From the NCBI GenBank assembly GCA_014584705.1, contig JACTMJ010000030.1:124001-188000 (forward strand): a DNA stretch of 64,000 bases, read 5' to 3'. Within the stretch, counting starts at the first letter, position 1. The number at the start of each line of letters is the position of its first letter. Shown here piece after piece: positions 44,118 through 53,089 of the stretch. Both the position numbers and the translations under genes were made by a program. This stretch comes from Acidobacteriota bacterium (GTDB lineage Bacteria; Acidobacteriota; Terriglobia; Bryobacterales; Bryobacteraceae). The notes under the pieces are model-generated. The model ran no database searches. It saw nothing but the letters and a program-made list of their open reading frames with translations, and had not been told where the DNA came from.

Positions 44118-44977
44118 TGCGGTCTCTTCCGGCTGTCTGAAGGCGGTTTGCGGTACACCGCCGGCTGAACGTATTCGAGGCCATGATCAATTCCCGTGAG
44201 GCTCTCGGAATGCCCGGTGAGCAGGTATCCTCCCGGTTCGAGGCGTCCCGTCAGGCGCTGCACCACGCGCTGTTGCGTCGGCTTGTCAAAGTAGATCATG
44301 ACGTTCCGGCAGAAGATGAGCGGGAACGGCCCGATCTGGGGCAGCGCCTCCATCAGATTCAGCCGGCGAAACTCGATAAGCGCCCGCACCTCTTTCTTCG
44401 CGCGATAGTGCCCGCTCCAATCCCCTTCGCCGCGCAGCCAGTATTTGCGAAGCTGCGGGCCGGGGATGCCGTCCATGCGGTCGGCCGGATAGATTCCCTG
44501 TTCCGCCTTCTCCAGCACGCGCGTGGAGATGTCCGTGGCCAGAATGCGCAACCTGCCCGCCGCGCTCGCGCCGAGTTCCTCGAGGACGCACATCGCGATC
44601 GTGTACGGCTCCTCGCCCGTGGAGCAGGCGGCGCTCCAGATGTCGATGGCCGTGCCGCGCTTCGCCCATTCCGGCAGTACGGCGCGCTTTAGGAATTGGA
44701 AGTGTGCCGGTTCGCGAAAGAACGAAGTGTGGTTGGTTGTGAGCGCATCGATCAGTTGGATGAGCGATTCCCCGGTCGAATCCCCCACGACGTGACGGTA
44801 GTATTCGTCGAAGGAGCGGAAGCCGTATTCCCGGATCTTCTTGTTCAATCGTGTGGAGACCAGGGTCTCCTTGCCATTGCGCAGGTCGAGCCCGAAGGTG
44901 TCGTAGGCGAGACGCCGGATCTTGGCGAACTCTTCCGCCTTGAGCGGGCGACACATCGTATCGTCAGGCGTGTGCAT
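44111..44977 (-). CDS. cheR: Chemotaxis protein methyltransferase CheR
   Basis: 288 residues. An N-terminal helical domain (AEEFAKIRRLAYDTFGLDLRNGK) precedes the SAM-binding fold with IWSAACSTGEEPYTIAM and, later, PFPLIFCRNVMIYFDKPTQQRVV, both diagnostic. It methylates receptor glutamates. The coding start lies 14 bases inside the cheA 3' end. Confidence 0.95.
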   Translation of the reverse strand: MHTPDDTMCRPLKAEEFAKIRRLAYDTFGLDLRNGKETLVSTRLNKKIREYGFRSFDEYYRHVVGDSTGESLIQLIDALTTNHTSFFREPAHFQFLKRAVLPEWAKRGTAIDIWSAACSTGEEPYTIAMCVLEELGASAAGRLRILATDISTRVLEKAEQGIYPADRMDGIPGPQLRKYWLRGEGDWSGHYRAKKEVRALIEFRRLNLMEALPQIGPFPLIFCRNVMIYFDKPTQQRVVQRLTGRLEPGGYLLTGHSESLTGIDHGLEYVQPAVYRKPPSDSRKRPQW

Positions 44978-47168
44978 GCGCTCTCCACAGTCCGCTCATG
45001 TCGAGAATGAGCCCCACGCGCCCGTCGCCAAGAATCGCACCGCCCGCAATGCCGGGAATCCGTCCTAAACCTTCGCCCAGGCTCTTAATCACGACCTCCT
45101 GCTTGCCGACCAGATCGTCCACCATCAGACAGAACGATTGCTCCTCTGTCTCCGCCACCACCATCAGCGCTTGATACGGATCTTCGCTGCGCGGAGAGAT
45201 GCCGAAGCGCTTGTAGAGCCGCAGCACCGGCAGCAGCCGCTCGCGGACCATCGCCATCTCCTGCCGGTTCTGCACCGTAAAGATGGTTTCCGCGGCGGGG
45301 CGAAACATCTCGCTTACGGAGAAGAGCGGCACAATGTAGCGGTGGCGGCCGATGGTCACCACCAGCCCGTCGATGATGGCCAGGGTGAGCGGCAGCTTCA
45401 GCAGAAACGTCGTTCCCTGTCCGGCCTGCGAACGGATTTCGATTCGTCCGCGAAGCCGTTCCACCTGACGGGTGACGACATCCATGCCCACGCCGCGGCC
45501 GGAAATGTCCGTCACCTGTTCGGCCGTTGAGAAACCGGGCGCCAGAATCAGCCGGAAAATGTCGTTCTCCGAGAGATGCTGCGCGTCGTCGACAAGGCCC
45601 TTCTGGCGAGCCTTGGCAAGGATCTTCTGGCTATCGAGGCCCCGGCCGTCGTCGGTAATTTCGATGACGATCTGCCCGGCCTGATGGTAGGCGGATAAGC
45701 TCACCTTCGCTTGCGCGGGCTTTCCGGCCGCCAGGCGGCCATCGGGCGTTTCGATGCCATGGTCGATCGAGTTGCGCACCATATGCATCAGGGGATCGGA
45801 GAGTTCCTCGGCGATGGTCTTGTCGAGTTCGGTATCCTCGCCGCGCGTGACCAGTTCCACCTGCTTGCCCACCTTCCTCGACAGGTCTCGAACCTGGCGG
45901 GCGGTGCGCTGAAAGAGTTGTCCAATGGGAACCATGCGCATCGCCATGGCGGTGCGCTGCACTTCGCCGGTGATCCGGGCCAACTGGGCCAGATCCCGTT
46001 GCAGCCGTTGATCGGCGGCGGCCGAGATCACCTCGTTATGGCGCACCATCGATTGCGCGATCACCATTTCCCCAACCATGTCCACCAGGTAATCGAGCTT
46101 GGACGTATCGACGCGCACCGACGAGGATTCCGCCACCGCCGCGCGCTTCGCCTCTCCCTCCGGCTTCACAGCCGAATCCGCCCTGGCGATTGCATCCGAT
46201 TTCCCTTGCGCTTCCGGCTTCCGTGCCGAATCCCGCTTCCCATTCGCTTCCGGCTTCGCGCCCGCTTTCAGCTTCGGAGCCGAACTCTGTTTCTTGGGCG
46301 GATCGGGCGCGGGTGGCCCATCGGATGCTGCGGGTACATCCGATTTCGAAGGCGCATCCGCCGGCGGGAAGTCCTGGATCGCTAATGCGGCTCCGCCGGA
46401 TTCCCCGGTCATCACCGCAAGCCCTTCCTTGCCGTCGGCTGGCATTGCCAGAGGTTCGGGTTCATCCGTCATCAGCGCATGGACCCGCTCGAGCAGGCGC
46501 GCGTGTCCGGGGCCTGTTTCGCCGCCCTCCCCGGCTTCGACCGCCGTCATGGCCCGGCTCAGGTAGTCCACGCTTTCGAGAATCACATCGATCACGCGCG
46601 GGGTGATGTTGAGATTCCCCTCGCGAGCCAGATTGAGGGCGGTTTCAACCTCGTGAGACATCTCCTGGATGGCCGCGAACTCCAGGAATCCAGCCAGCCC
46701 CTTGATCGTGTGGAAGCCGCGAAACACGGAATTGATGGCATCCGTATCCTCAGGCTCCTTCTCAAGCGTGAGGAGCCGCTGTTCGATCGAAGCCAGATGC
46801 TCCCTGGATTCCATGACGAAATCGGCAACGAGTTCCGGGTCCTGGGCGAGCGAGAAGACGGCCGGCGCGGGCTTTCCGGCCGCTTTCGCCTCCGCCGCGC
46901 CGTCGGACAGGGCTTGTTGCAGCCGCGCGAGCCCCTCCCGCAGTTGCCCGGACGCGGGAGCGCCGGCGGCGAGTTCCACGGCGATACGGGCCGCTTCGGG
47001 ATAGCCTGCGTCCTCCGCCTGGCGGCTGAGTTCGGCAAGCGTGGCCAGGACGCCGTCGGGACTTGCGTCCGCGGCCCCATCGCCCGCATCCCCGATGAGA
47101 AGCCGGGTAGAAAGGTCGTCAATTTGCTCCTGGAGCAGGGGCACGATTTCGGGATTGGGCATGGTCAT
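44964..47168 (-). CDS. cheA: Chemotaxis histidine kinase CheA
   Basis: 734 residues from ATG 47168 (ATG 47162 is equally possible; a start at 47249 is unlikely). About 105 residues precede the Hpt domain, whose phospho-acceptor is His153 (FRGFHTIKGLAGFLEF). Then comes a long Pro/Ala/Lys linker (about residues 270-350), dimerisation helices (VDTSKLDYLVDMVGEMVIAQ), the ATPase domain with N-box HMVRNSIDHGIE and G-box GRGVGMDVV, and a C-terminal CheW-like domain. It phosphorylates CheY and CheB in answer to receptor signals. No P2 domain is obvious. Confidence 0.95.
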   Translation of the reverse strand: MTMPNPEIVPLLQEQIDDLSTRLLIGDAGDGAADASPDGVLATLAELSRQAEDAGYPEAARIAVELAAGAPASGQLREGLARLQQALSDGAAEAKAAGKPAPAVFSLAQDPELVADFVMESREHLASIEQRLLTLEKEPEDTDAINSVFRGFHTIKGLAGFLEFAAIQEMSHEVETALNLAREGNLNITPRVIDVILESVDYLSRAMTAVEAGEGGETGPGHARLLERVHALMTDEPEPLAMPADGKEGLAVMTGESGGAALAIQDFPPADAPSKSDVPAASDGPPAPDPPKKQSSAPKLKAGAKPEANGKRDSARKPEAQGKSDAIARADSAVKPEGEAKRAAVAESSSVRVDTSKLDYLVDMVGEMVIAQSMVRHNEVISAAADQRLQRDLAQLARITGEVQRTAMAMRMVPIGQLFQRTARQVRDLSRKVGKQVELVTRGEDTELDKTIAEELSDPLMHMVRNSIDHGIETPDGRLAAGKPAQAKVSLSAYHQAGQIVIEITDDGRGLDSQKILAKARQKGLVDDAQHLSENDIFRLILAPGFSTAEQVTDISGRGVGMDVVTRQVERLRGRIEIRSQAGQGTTFLLKLPLTLAIIDGLVVTIGRHRYIVPLFSVSEMFRPAAETIFTVQNRQEMAMVRERLLPVLRLYKRFGISPRSEDPYQALMVVAETEEQSFCLMVDDLVGKQEVVIKSLGEGLGRIPGIAGGAILGDGRVGLILDMSGLWRAHAHA

Positions 47169-47272
47169 ACCTGGGTGGATCGTTTGCAATTCGTATGAAA
47201 AGGGAAGGGGAACCGGGACTGCGGCGGTGCCGCCTCCCGGCGCTACCACGCGGTGCGCATCGCGGCGTCGCT

Positions 47273-47324
47273 ACGTCACGTTGCCACGTCATGTTGCCAA
47301 GTCACGTCGCCAAGTCACGTCGCC
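47273..47324 (-). repeat. Four tandem 13-base repeats upstream of cheA
   Basis: Plus-strand units ACGTCACGTTGCC, ACGTCATGTTGCC, AAGTCACGTCGCC, AAGTCACGTCGCC fill 47273-47324. They lie in the 265-base gap between the chemoreceptor stop and the cheA start, about 105 bases upstream of cheA. On the coding strand each reads GGCrACrTGACkT. Possible protein-binding iterons or slippage-prone sequence. Confidence 0.7.
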
Positions 47325-47433
47325 GCGCTGAGTGGCTGCGCGGTCCCGGCATCCCCGATCCCCGTTGGCCGTTCGGCCCGCGCACCGTCAGGCTTGCGCC
47401 GTCAAGCCCGCGAGCCGCTCGTCCGGTTGGCCG

Positions 47434-49077
47434 CTAGAATTCCTTGAACTGATCGTCCAAAGGAAAGGCTCCCTTGCTGGCGCTGTGCGCGAAGAGATCC
47501 GATGTCGCGGTTCTGGCGGGGTTGGCCGGCCGAGAAACCGCCTTTCGCAAGGATGCGAGTCCGGAGGCTGGCGCGGACGCATTCCGCCCCGCCTTCCCCG
47601 CGGAGGCGCTCGACGCGCGGGCATACTGGTGGGCGCCAGCCGTTCCCGCTCCGCCCACCATGGCCGTCAGCCGCTCGACGATGTTCTTCAAGGTCATCGA
47701 CTGCGCGTTCAACTCCTCGGCGGCCGATGCGCTCTCTTCCGCGTTGGCGGCGGTCTTCTGCGTCACCTGTTCCATTTGCGAGATGGCCTTGCCGATCTGT
47801 TCAATTCCGCGCGCCTGTTCCTGGCTGCCAAGGTTCACTTCATCAACCAGGGTTTTCACCTTGCCCGCTTCTTCCGTGATCGCCCGGATGGCCGTGGCCA
47901 CCTGGTCCACTTTCACCTTGCCGTCGTCGGATTTAGCGATGGATTCCTCAATCAGCGCCGCTGTGTCCTTGGCCGCCTGCGCGCTGCGCTGCGCCAGATT
48001 GCGAACCTCGTCGGCCACCACGGCAAAGCCCATTCCGGCCTCGCCCGCGCGCGCCGCTTCCACGGCCGCGTTCAGAGCAAGAATATTGGTCTGGAATGCG
48101 ATCTCGTCAATCACCTTGATGATGCGGGCGATCTTGTCGCTTTGGGTGTTGATCTCGCCCATCGCCACCACGGATTCATCGAGCGACTGGTTGGCCTGTT
48201 CATACTTCTTCTGGGACTGGGTCATCAGATCGGCCGCCGCGCGAGAGTTCTCGCTATTCTTGCGCGCCATCGAATTGATTTCTTCACTCGATGCCGACGT
48301 CTCTTCAAGAGATGCTGCCTGTTCGCTGGACCCCTGGGCCAGGGATTGGCTCGACGAGGAAACCTGCGAGGCCGCGCTTGCCACCTGCTCCGCGCCTTCC
48401 GCTAACTCGGTGACTGCCCGCAGCAGGTTGCCGTTGACACTTCTTATCACTAGAAATGCGAGCAGACTGCCTGTGAGAATACTGATAGTCAATAGTGTCC
48501 AACTCCACCATTGCGTCTGGCTGACGGTAACACTCATCGCAGCCGCATTGCGGTCACCATTCTGTTTGTTCCAATCCACCAGTGCGCGAAGCGCCCCTTT
48601 CACTTCGAGAAAGATGGGATAGCACTCAGAATCGTACTTCTTGACCGCTTCAGAACTCTTGCCGGACCGACTTAGAACGACCACATTCTCCCACGAGGCC
48701 AAGTACCGATCGAATGCCGGTTTAATCTTTCCGAACAATTGTTGATCTTCGGCCTGAGTGATCGTCTTCCCGTATCCATTCAAGCTCTCCTGGAAGGTTT
48801 GCTTCAGGGCTTCATTCTGACGTTCAATTTGTGCTTGTTCGGTGCTATTCCCAATTGCCATATGCTTTAGGAAGTTTCCTCTCATCTCCAGAAGAGTGGA
48901 TTCTAGCACGCCGATCTCATAGATCCCTGGAAGTGAATCGGCCACGATGGCCTTTAGATTGGTTTCAATTCGACTCGTGTTGACAAGAGAAACTACGCCT
49001 AACGTTACGGTCAGCAGGACCAATGCCACGCAGGTCAAACTGAACTTTTTCCCAATCGTCATCTGTGAATGCATCAT
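47434..49077 (-). CDS. Methyl-accepting chemotaxis protein
   Basis: 547 residues from ATG 49077; AAAGGAGA lies just upstream and ATG 49074 is the alternative. First membrane helix near residues 8-30 (FSLTCVALVLLTVTLGVVSLV), a periplasmic helical sensor of about 160 residues like the 4HB_MCP type, second helix (WWSWTLLTISILTGSLLAFLVI) and a long cytoplasmic coiled coil with the signalling tip RIIKVIDEIAFQTNILALNAAVEAAR... region. The Ala/Ser-rich end closes with FPLDDQFKEF, an acidic-aromatic tail. No clear PAS or Cache domain. Part of the chemosensory operon, 18 bases behind cheW. Confidence 0.93.
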   Translation of the reverse strand: MMHSQMTIGKKFSLTCVALVLLTVTLGVVSLVNTSRIETNLKAIVADSLPGIYEIGVLESTLLEMRGNFLKHMAIGNSTEQAQIERQNEALKQTFQESLNGYGKTITQAEDQQLFGKIKPAFDRYLASWENVVVLSRSGKSSEAVKKYDSECYPIFLEVKGALRALVDWNKQNGDRNAAAMSVTVSQTQWWSWTLLTISILTGSLLAFLVIRSVNGNLLRAVTELAEGAEQVASAASQVSSSSQSLAQGSSEQAASLEETSASSEEINSMARKNSENSRAAADLMTQSQKKYEQANQSLDESVVAMGEINTQSDKIARIIKVIDEIAFQTNILALNAAVEAARAGEAGMGFAVVADEVRNLAQRSAQAAKDTAALIEESIAKSDDGKVKVDQVATAIRAITEEAGKVKTLVDEVNLGSQEQARGIEQIGKAISQMEQVTQKTAANAEESASAAEELNAQSMTLKNIVERLTAMVGGAGTAGAHQYARASSASAGKAGRNASAPASGLASLRKAVSRPANPARTATSDLFAHSASKGAFPLDDQFKEF

Positions 49078-49095
49078 CAATCTCCTTTCGTCCAA

Positions 49096-49617
49096 CTACT
49101 GCAACATGGCCTCTAATCGCCGCAGATCCTGGCTGGTGAGCACCTGCTCGATCTCGAGCAGGATCTTCACTTTGCCCTTCACCTTGGCCATGCCCAGCAG
49201 GTAGGGCGTGGCCGTGCCGTCGCCGAAGTCCGGCGTATCCTCGATTTCGGCCGTCGCCAGGTTGAGCACCTCGGCCACGCCGTCGACGACGATGCCCATC
49301 AGCATCGGTCCCGCTTCGCTATTGACCTGCGTCACGATGATGCAGGTGCGCTGCGTGTATTCCTGTTCCGGCAGACCGAACTTGAGGCGCAGATCCACCA
49401 CGGGGATCACTTTTCCGCGCAGGTTGATGACGCCCTTGACGTGATGCGGCGTTTGCGGCACCGCCGTGATGTCCTGAATGCCCATGATTTCGCGGACCTT
49501 CAGAACCTGAATCCCAAATTCTTCCTGGCCCAAATGGAACACCAGGTATTTGCCTCCGCGGTCGCCTTCCCTGTTCGTGGCGCCCCCATCCGCTCTTTCC
49601 ATTACCGTCGCTTCCAT
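49096..49617 (-). CDS. cheW: Chemotaxis coupling protein CheW
   Basis: 173 residues from ATG 49617 (AAGGAG five bases upstream); the frame is open to 49752 but lacks a start signal there. The CheW fold begins GKYLVFHLGQEEFGIQVLKVREI, and VKGVINLRGKVIPVVDLRLKFG is the family signature. It couples the receptor to CheA. First gene of the minus-strand chemosensory operon. Confidence 0.95.
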   Translation of the reverse strand: MEATVMERADGGATNREGDRGGKYLVFHLGQEEFGIQVLKVREIMGIQDITAVPQTPHHVKGVINLRGKVIPVVDLRLKFGLPEQEYTQRTCIIVTQVNSEAGPMLMGIVVDGVAEVLNLATAEIEDTPDFGDGTATPYLLGMAKVKGKVKILLEIEQVLTSQDLRRLEAMLQ

Positions 49618-49762
49618 GCTGCTCCTTTCCAATTCACTCCGCTTCCCTATCCGCATGCGCAATTTTCGCCGTCTGGAACCAGCTTCGTTTGCACTGGCCG
49701 GTAAACTCGCGGGCAAGCGCGCCACTGGAATGATCGGCCCACGCGCGCACAACTTTAGTAGC

Positions 49763-49813
49763 CCCCTCGCAACGAGGGGAGCCTTGCGGCTCCCACGCCC
49801 GCAACGACGCGGG
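49763..49813 (-). terminator. Triple-hairpin element between the porin and cheW genes
   Basis: Three adjoining hairpins: CCCCTCG-caa-CGAGGGG (49763-49779), GGAGCC-ttgc-GGCTCC (49778-49793) and CCCGC-aacgac-GCGGG (49798-49813). It begins 12 bases past the porin stop on the minus strand, so a terminator or 3' stabiliser for the porin message is likely; it also separates the porin from the cheW promoter. First and second stems share two bases. Confidence 0.5.
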
Positions 49814-49825
49814 GAGTTCGCCGCC

Positions 49826-51151
49826 CTAGAACCGCTGCGTCAGGCCCAAAAACACGTAGGTGTAAGCGGAGCCGCGGCCGCCGTCCCGCAGAAACGCGCC
49901 CGGCAGAAGCCGCCCAACCGTGAGCTCGACCGATGTATCGCGCCCTGGGCTCCAGCTAGCCTGCACGTCCGCACCCTGCCCGATGTGCGTGCTTCGCGAT
50001 ACGTCTGCCGCGACGATTCTCTCGCCGGGTCCGTTGTAGAGGCCGTCGAACTCGCTGGCGCGCCAGTAGGAGTGGTAGGCCACGGTAAAGGCCAGATTCT
50101 CCCGCACGAGGAGCTCCGCTCCTGGGCGCGCGTGTACCAGGTTGGTGTAGCCGAAAAGGCCCGCAGTATCGTATGAATCTGCCGTGCCGGAGTAGAGGGA
50201 ACTGAAGCGGCCATGCACGCGATCGTGCGGGTTCCGGTCTCCCGATGCCCGGTCCATCCCCACGAAGAACCTCGGGCGGTGCCGCGCATGGATCGGCGCA
50301 TAGCCGAAGACCCAGGAGCTAGCCCAGGCCGATACGTCCTGTTGCGCTTGCGTGCCCCGCTGGAGCGCCATCTCCATTTCGTAGTCGAAACCGAGGGGCA
50401 GCATTCCGGCCCAGCGAAACCCGGTAGTTCTCGAATCCAGCTTGCCTGCCTCCGCGCCTTCGCCGAAGGGGAGGTCCATCCGCCGCAGGAACAGGTACGG
50501 CTCAATGGTGGCGTTCGGGATCAGCCTCTCAATCGAGCCATAGAGGCCGTGCAAACGTTCGGCGTGGGCCGGCCTGTCGAAGCCCCGCGTGTTGACCCTT
50601 ACCGGCGCGCCGCTGAAGGCGTCCACGCGAAAGCGGCCGCCGCGCATCGTCAGGCGCATGGCGTCGAAGGTGAGCCCGGTGTTCGACCACTCCGAATCCT
50701 CCACCAGCCGGCCTTCCCCGAAGTGGAGAGACTGCCGCCCGGCGCGCACGCGGAAACTCCCGGTCTCCACATCTCCGGCTTCGACGTAGCCCTGTCGCAG
50801 ATCCATCGGATTTCTGAGCGAGGCCGGGGCCGGAGAAACCTCGTGAGAAAAGACCCGCGAATCCTGGCCCTCAAAGTTGAACTTCAGCCACGGGCGGACC
50901 CGCACTCCAAGGCGCAGCCGCAGCCGCTGCAGCGGATAGGAGTCCGCTCCCGGCTGAAAGCCCGCGCCGTGCAGGCTTTCGACACGCACTCGTTCTTCAC
51001 CCCCGATCCAGAGCCACGACGGCAGTTCCGAGTTCACATAGCCGGCAACCCTGCCGGCCGGCGGGAAGGAATCCTCCGCGACGGCGGGGAGCGGCAAAAG
51101 GGCAAGCGCGGCGAGCAGCGCGATACGAAGTGAAGAAGCTTTGCGATTCAT
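49826..51151 (-). CDS. Alginate-export-type outer-membrane porin
   Basis: 441 residues from ATG 51151, where a Sec signal starts (MNRKASSLRIALLAALALLPLPAVA); the frame is open further upstream but without a start signal. The mature chain is a series of amphipathic beta strands with frequent Arg/Tyr/Trp (QRLRLRLGVRVRPWLKFNFEGQDSR-type, FRVRAGRQSLHFGEGRLVEDSEW) typical of the AlgE-like 'alginate export' family. It ends in Phe after YVFLGLTQR, as outer-membrane barrels do. It probably forms a channel for anionic polysaccharide or other solutes; no alginate genes are nearby. Divergent from the amidohydrolase. Confidence 0.8.
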   Translation of the reverse strand: MNRKASSLRIALLAALALLPLPAVAEDSFPPAGRVAGYVNSELPSWLWIGGEERVRVESLHGAGFQPGADSYPLQRLRLRLGVRVRPWLKFNFEGQDSRVFSHEVSPAPASLRNPMDLRQGYVEAGDVETGSFRVRAGRQSLHFGEGRLVEDSEWSNTGLTFDAMRLTMRGGRFRVDAFSGAPVRVNTRGFDRPAHAERLHGLYGSIERLIPNATIEPYLFLRRMDLPFGEGAEAGKLDSRTTGFRWAGMLPLGFDYEMEMALQRGTQAQQDVSAWASSWVFGYAPIHARHRPRFFVGMDRASGDRNPHDRVHGRFSSLYSGTADSYDTAGLFGYTNLVHARPGAELLVRENLAFTVAYHSYWRASEFDGLYNGPGERIVAADVSRSTHIGQGADVQASWSPGRDTSVELTVGRLLPGAFLRDGGRGSAYTYVFLGLTQRF

Positions 51152-51338
51152 GGAGTTCGAGTTCCTATCCTGTGAAACCCTTATCGTCCGAATCGCGGAA
51201 TCTTGAGTTCCGATGCGGGTAGATAAAGTTCTACGAAAACGTGCCGCGTGTGCGCGGAGCCGTAGAGGAGAGCGATCAATTCCCGGAAAGCTTGGGTCTC
51301 GCGCCGCGATTTGATATCCTTCGCGCGAAGGGTTTTTT

Positions 51339-53078
51339 ATGCGAATGCGTTTCTCTTTATCCTGCGTGGCGATCGCTCTAATTGTGTTTGCGGGGTGTAA
51401 ACCGAAGTCCGAGGCGGTTCCGGATCTGATTATCCATAACGCCAAAGTCCTGACCGTGGATAAGGATTTCCGGGTCGCCGAGGCCGTGGCGATTCGCGGC
51501 GAACAGATTCTCGATGTCGGGTCGAACGACCGCATTCTGGCGTTGGCGGGGGAGGGCACCACGCGCTACGACGCCGGGGGAAAGATGGTGCTGCCGGGGC
51601 TGATGGATTCGCACCTGCACGCCGTTTCAAGCGCCATGTTCGAGTTCGATCATGAAGTGCCCGAGATGCAGACCATCGCGGACGTGCTGGCCTACGTCAA
51701 GTCGCGGGCGGCGACGCTGGGGCCGGGGAAATGGGTGAACGTTTCCCAGGTCTTCATCACGCGGCTGAAGGATCAGCGTTATCCGACGAGGGCGGAGCTC
51801 GACGAGGCCGCTCCCGAGAACCCCGCGGTGTTTCGAACCGGTCCCGATGCCTCCCTGAACACGCTGGCTTTGAAGGAGAGCGGCATCGACCGGAATTTCA
51901 CCGTGAGCGACGGTTCTCCCTGCCGGGTGGAGAAGGACGCGAAGGGAGACCCCACGGGCATTCTGCGGCAGTGCGAGCGTTTCATTAAGAGCGTGGACAG
52001 CAACCGCAAACCGACCGAGGCCGAGACCCTGGAATGGGTGAAGAAACTGCTCGCCGATTACAACTCGGTCGGCATTACCACGGTAGGGGACGGAGATACA
52101 TCGGACAGCGAGCTTGAGATCTACCGCAAGCTGTGGAAGAACAACGAGCTTTCCGTGCGCGTATTCGCCACGGTCAGCGTCAATGCGCAGGACCCGATCG
52201 AAAAGATCGAAGAGAGAATTCGCACGGCGGCGAAGGATCCCCTTCACACTTACAACAACATGCTCTGGCTGCGCGGCGCTAAGGTCTTCCTGGACGGTGG
52301 GATGCTTACCGGCAGCGCGTACATGCTGAAGCCGTGGGGCGTCAGCAAGATTTACTCGATTACCGATCCCGAGTATCGCGGCATGCGGTACATCGAGCCT
52401 GACAAACTGGTGCGGATCTTACGAGTTTCGCTCGAAAATGGCTTGCAGTTGGCCGCGCACTCGCAGGGGGACGCCGCGGTCACCACCTATGTGGATGCCG
52501 TGGAGCAATTGTCCAAGAGCGGGGTGAATACCGTGGCGGCCCGGCCCATGATAACCCATGGCAGCTTCATGACCGACGAAGCGATCAACCGGATGGGAAA
52601 ATACGGGATCGTGGCAAATATGCAGCCCAACTGGCTGCAATTGGACGGCGGCATTCTGATGAAACAGTTCGGTGAGGCAAGGACGGCGATGTTCATTCCG
52701 CTTCGCACGCTCTTTGACCGCAACGTGATGATCGGTGGCGGGAGCGACCACATGCAGAAGATCGGCAGCTTCCGCTCCATCAACCAATACAACCCCTTCC
52801 TGGGGATGTGGACCGCGATTGCGCGAACCCCGCGTTGGATGGACAAACCGTTCCATCCGGAACAGGCCATCACGCGCGAAGAGGCGATCCGCCTCTACAC
52901 GATCAACAACGCCTTCATCCTGCATGACGAGGATAAGAAGGGTTCTCTTGAGAAGGGCAAGCTGGCCGACCTGATTGTCGTGGATCGCGACTTGTTGACC
53001 TGCCCCCTCGAGGATCTTCCGCAAACCAAGGTGCTGCGCACCTATCTGGGCGGGAAGCTCATCTACGAAGCGAAGTAA
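51339..53078 (+). CDS. Amidohydrolase family lipoprotein (YtcJ-like)
   Basis: 579 residues. Signal peptide with lipobox FAGC (Cys20), so it is probably anchored in the outer or inner membrane on the periplasmic side. DSHLHA (His92, His94) is the metal-binding HxH of the amidohydrolase fold; LAAHSQGDAAVTTYVDAVE, ITHGSFM and GGGSDHM fit the other active-site positions of the YtcJ-like (Amidohydro_3) subfamily. KGSLEKGKLADLIVVDRDL is the usual C-terminal motif. Substrate unknown. Convergent with ruvB, 11 bases apart. Confidence 0.87.
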   Translation: MRMRFSLSCVAIALIVFAGCKPKSEAVPDLIIHNAKVLTVDKDFRVAEAVAIRGEQILDVGSNDRILALAGEGTTRYDAGGKMVLPGLMDSHLHAVSSAMFEFDHEVPEMQTIADVLAYVKSRAATLGPGKWVNVSQVFITRLKDQRYPTRAELDEAAPENPAVFRTGPDASLNTLALKESGIDRNFTVSDGSPCRVEKDAKGDPTGILRQCERFIKSVDSNRKPTEAETLEWVKKLLADYNSVGITTVGDGDTSDSELEIYRKLWKNNELSVRVFATVSVNAQDPIEKIEERIRTAAKDPLHTYNNMLWLRGAKVFLDGGMLTGSAYMLKPWGVSKIYSITDPEYRGMRYIEPDKLVRILRVSLENGLQLAAHSQGDAAVTTYVDAVEQLSKSGVNTVAARPMITHGSFMTDEAINRMGKYGIVANMQPNWLQLDGGILMKQFGEARTAMFIPLRTLFDRNVMIGGGSDHMQKIGSFRSINQYNPFLGMWTAIARTPRWMDKPFHPEQAITREEAIRLYTINNAFILHDEDKKGSLEKGKLADLIVVDRDLLTCPLEDLPQTKVLRTYLGGKLIYEAK

Positions 53079-53089
53079 CGGTGCGGGCG

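Noticed and set aside
47273..47324. Possible short CRISPR-like array
   Set aside because: Units are 13 bases, contiguous and without spacers; it is a simple tandem repeat.
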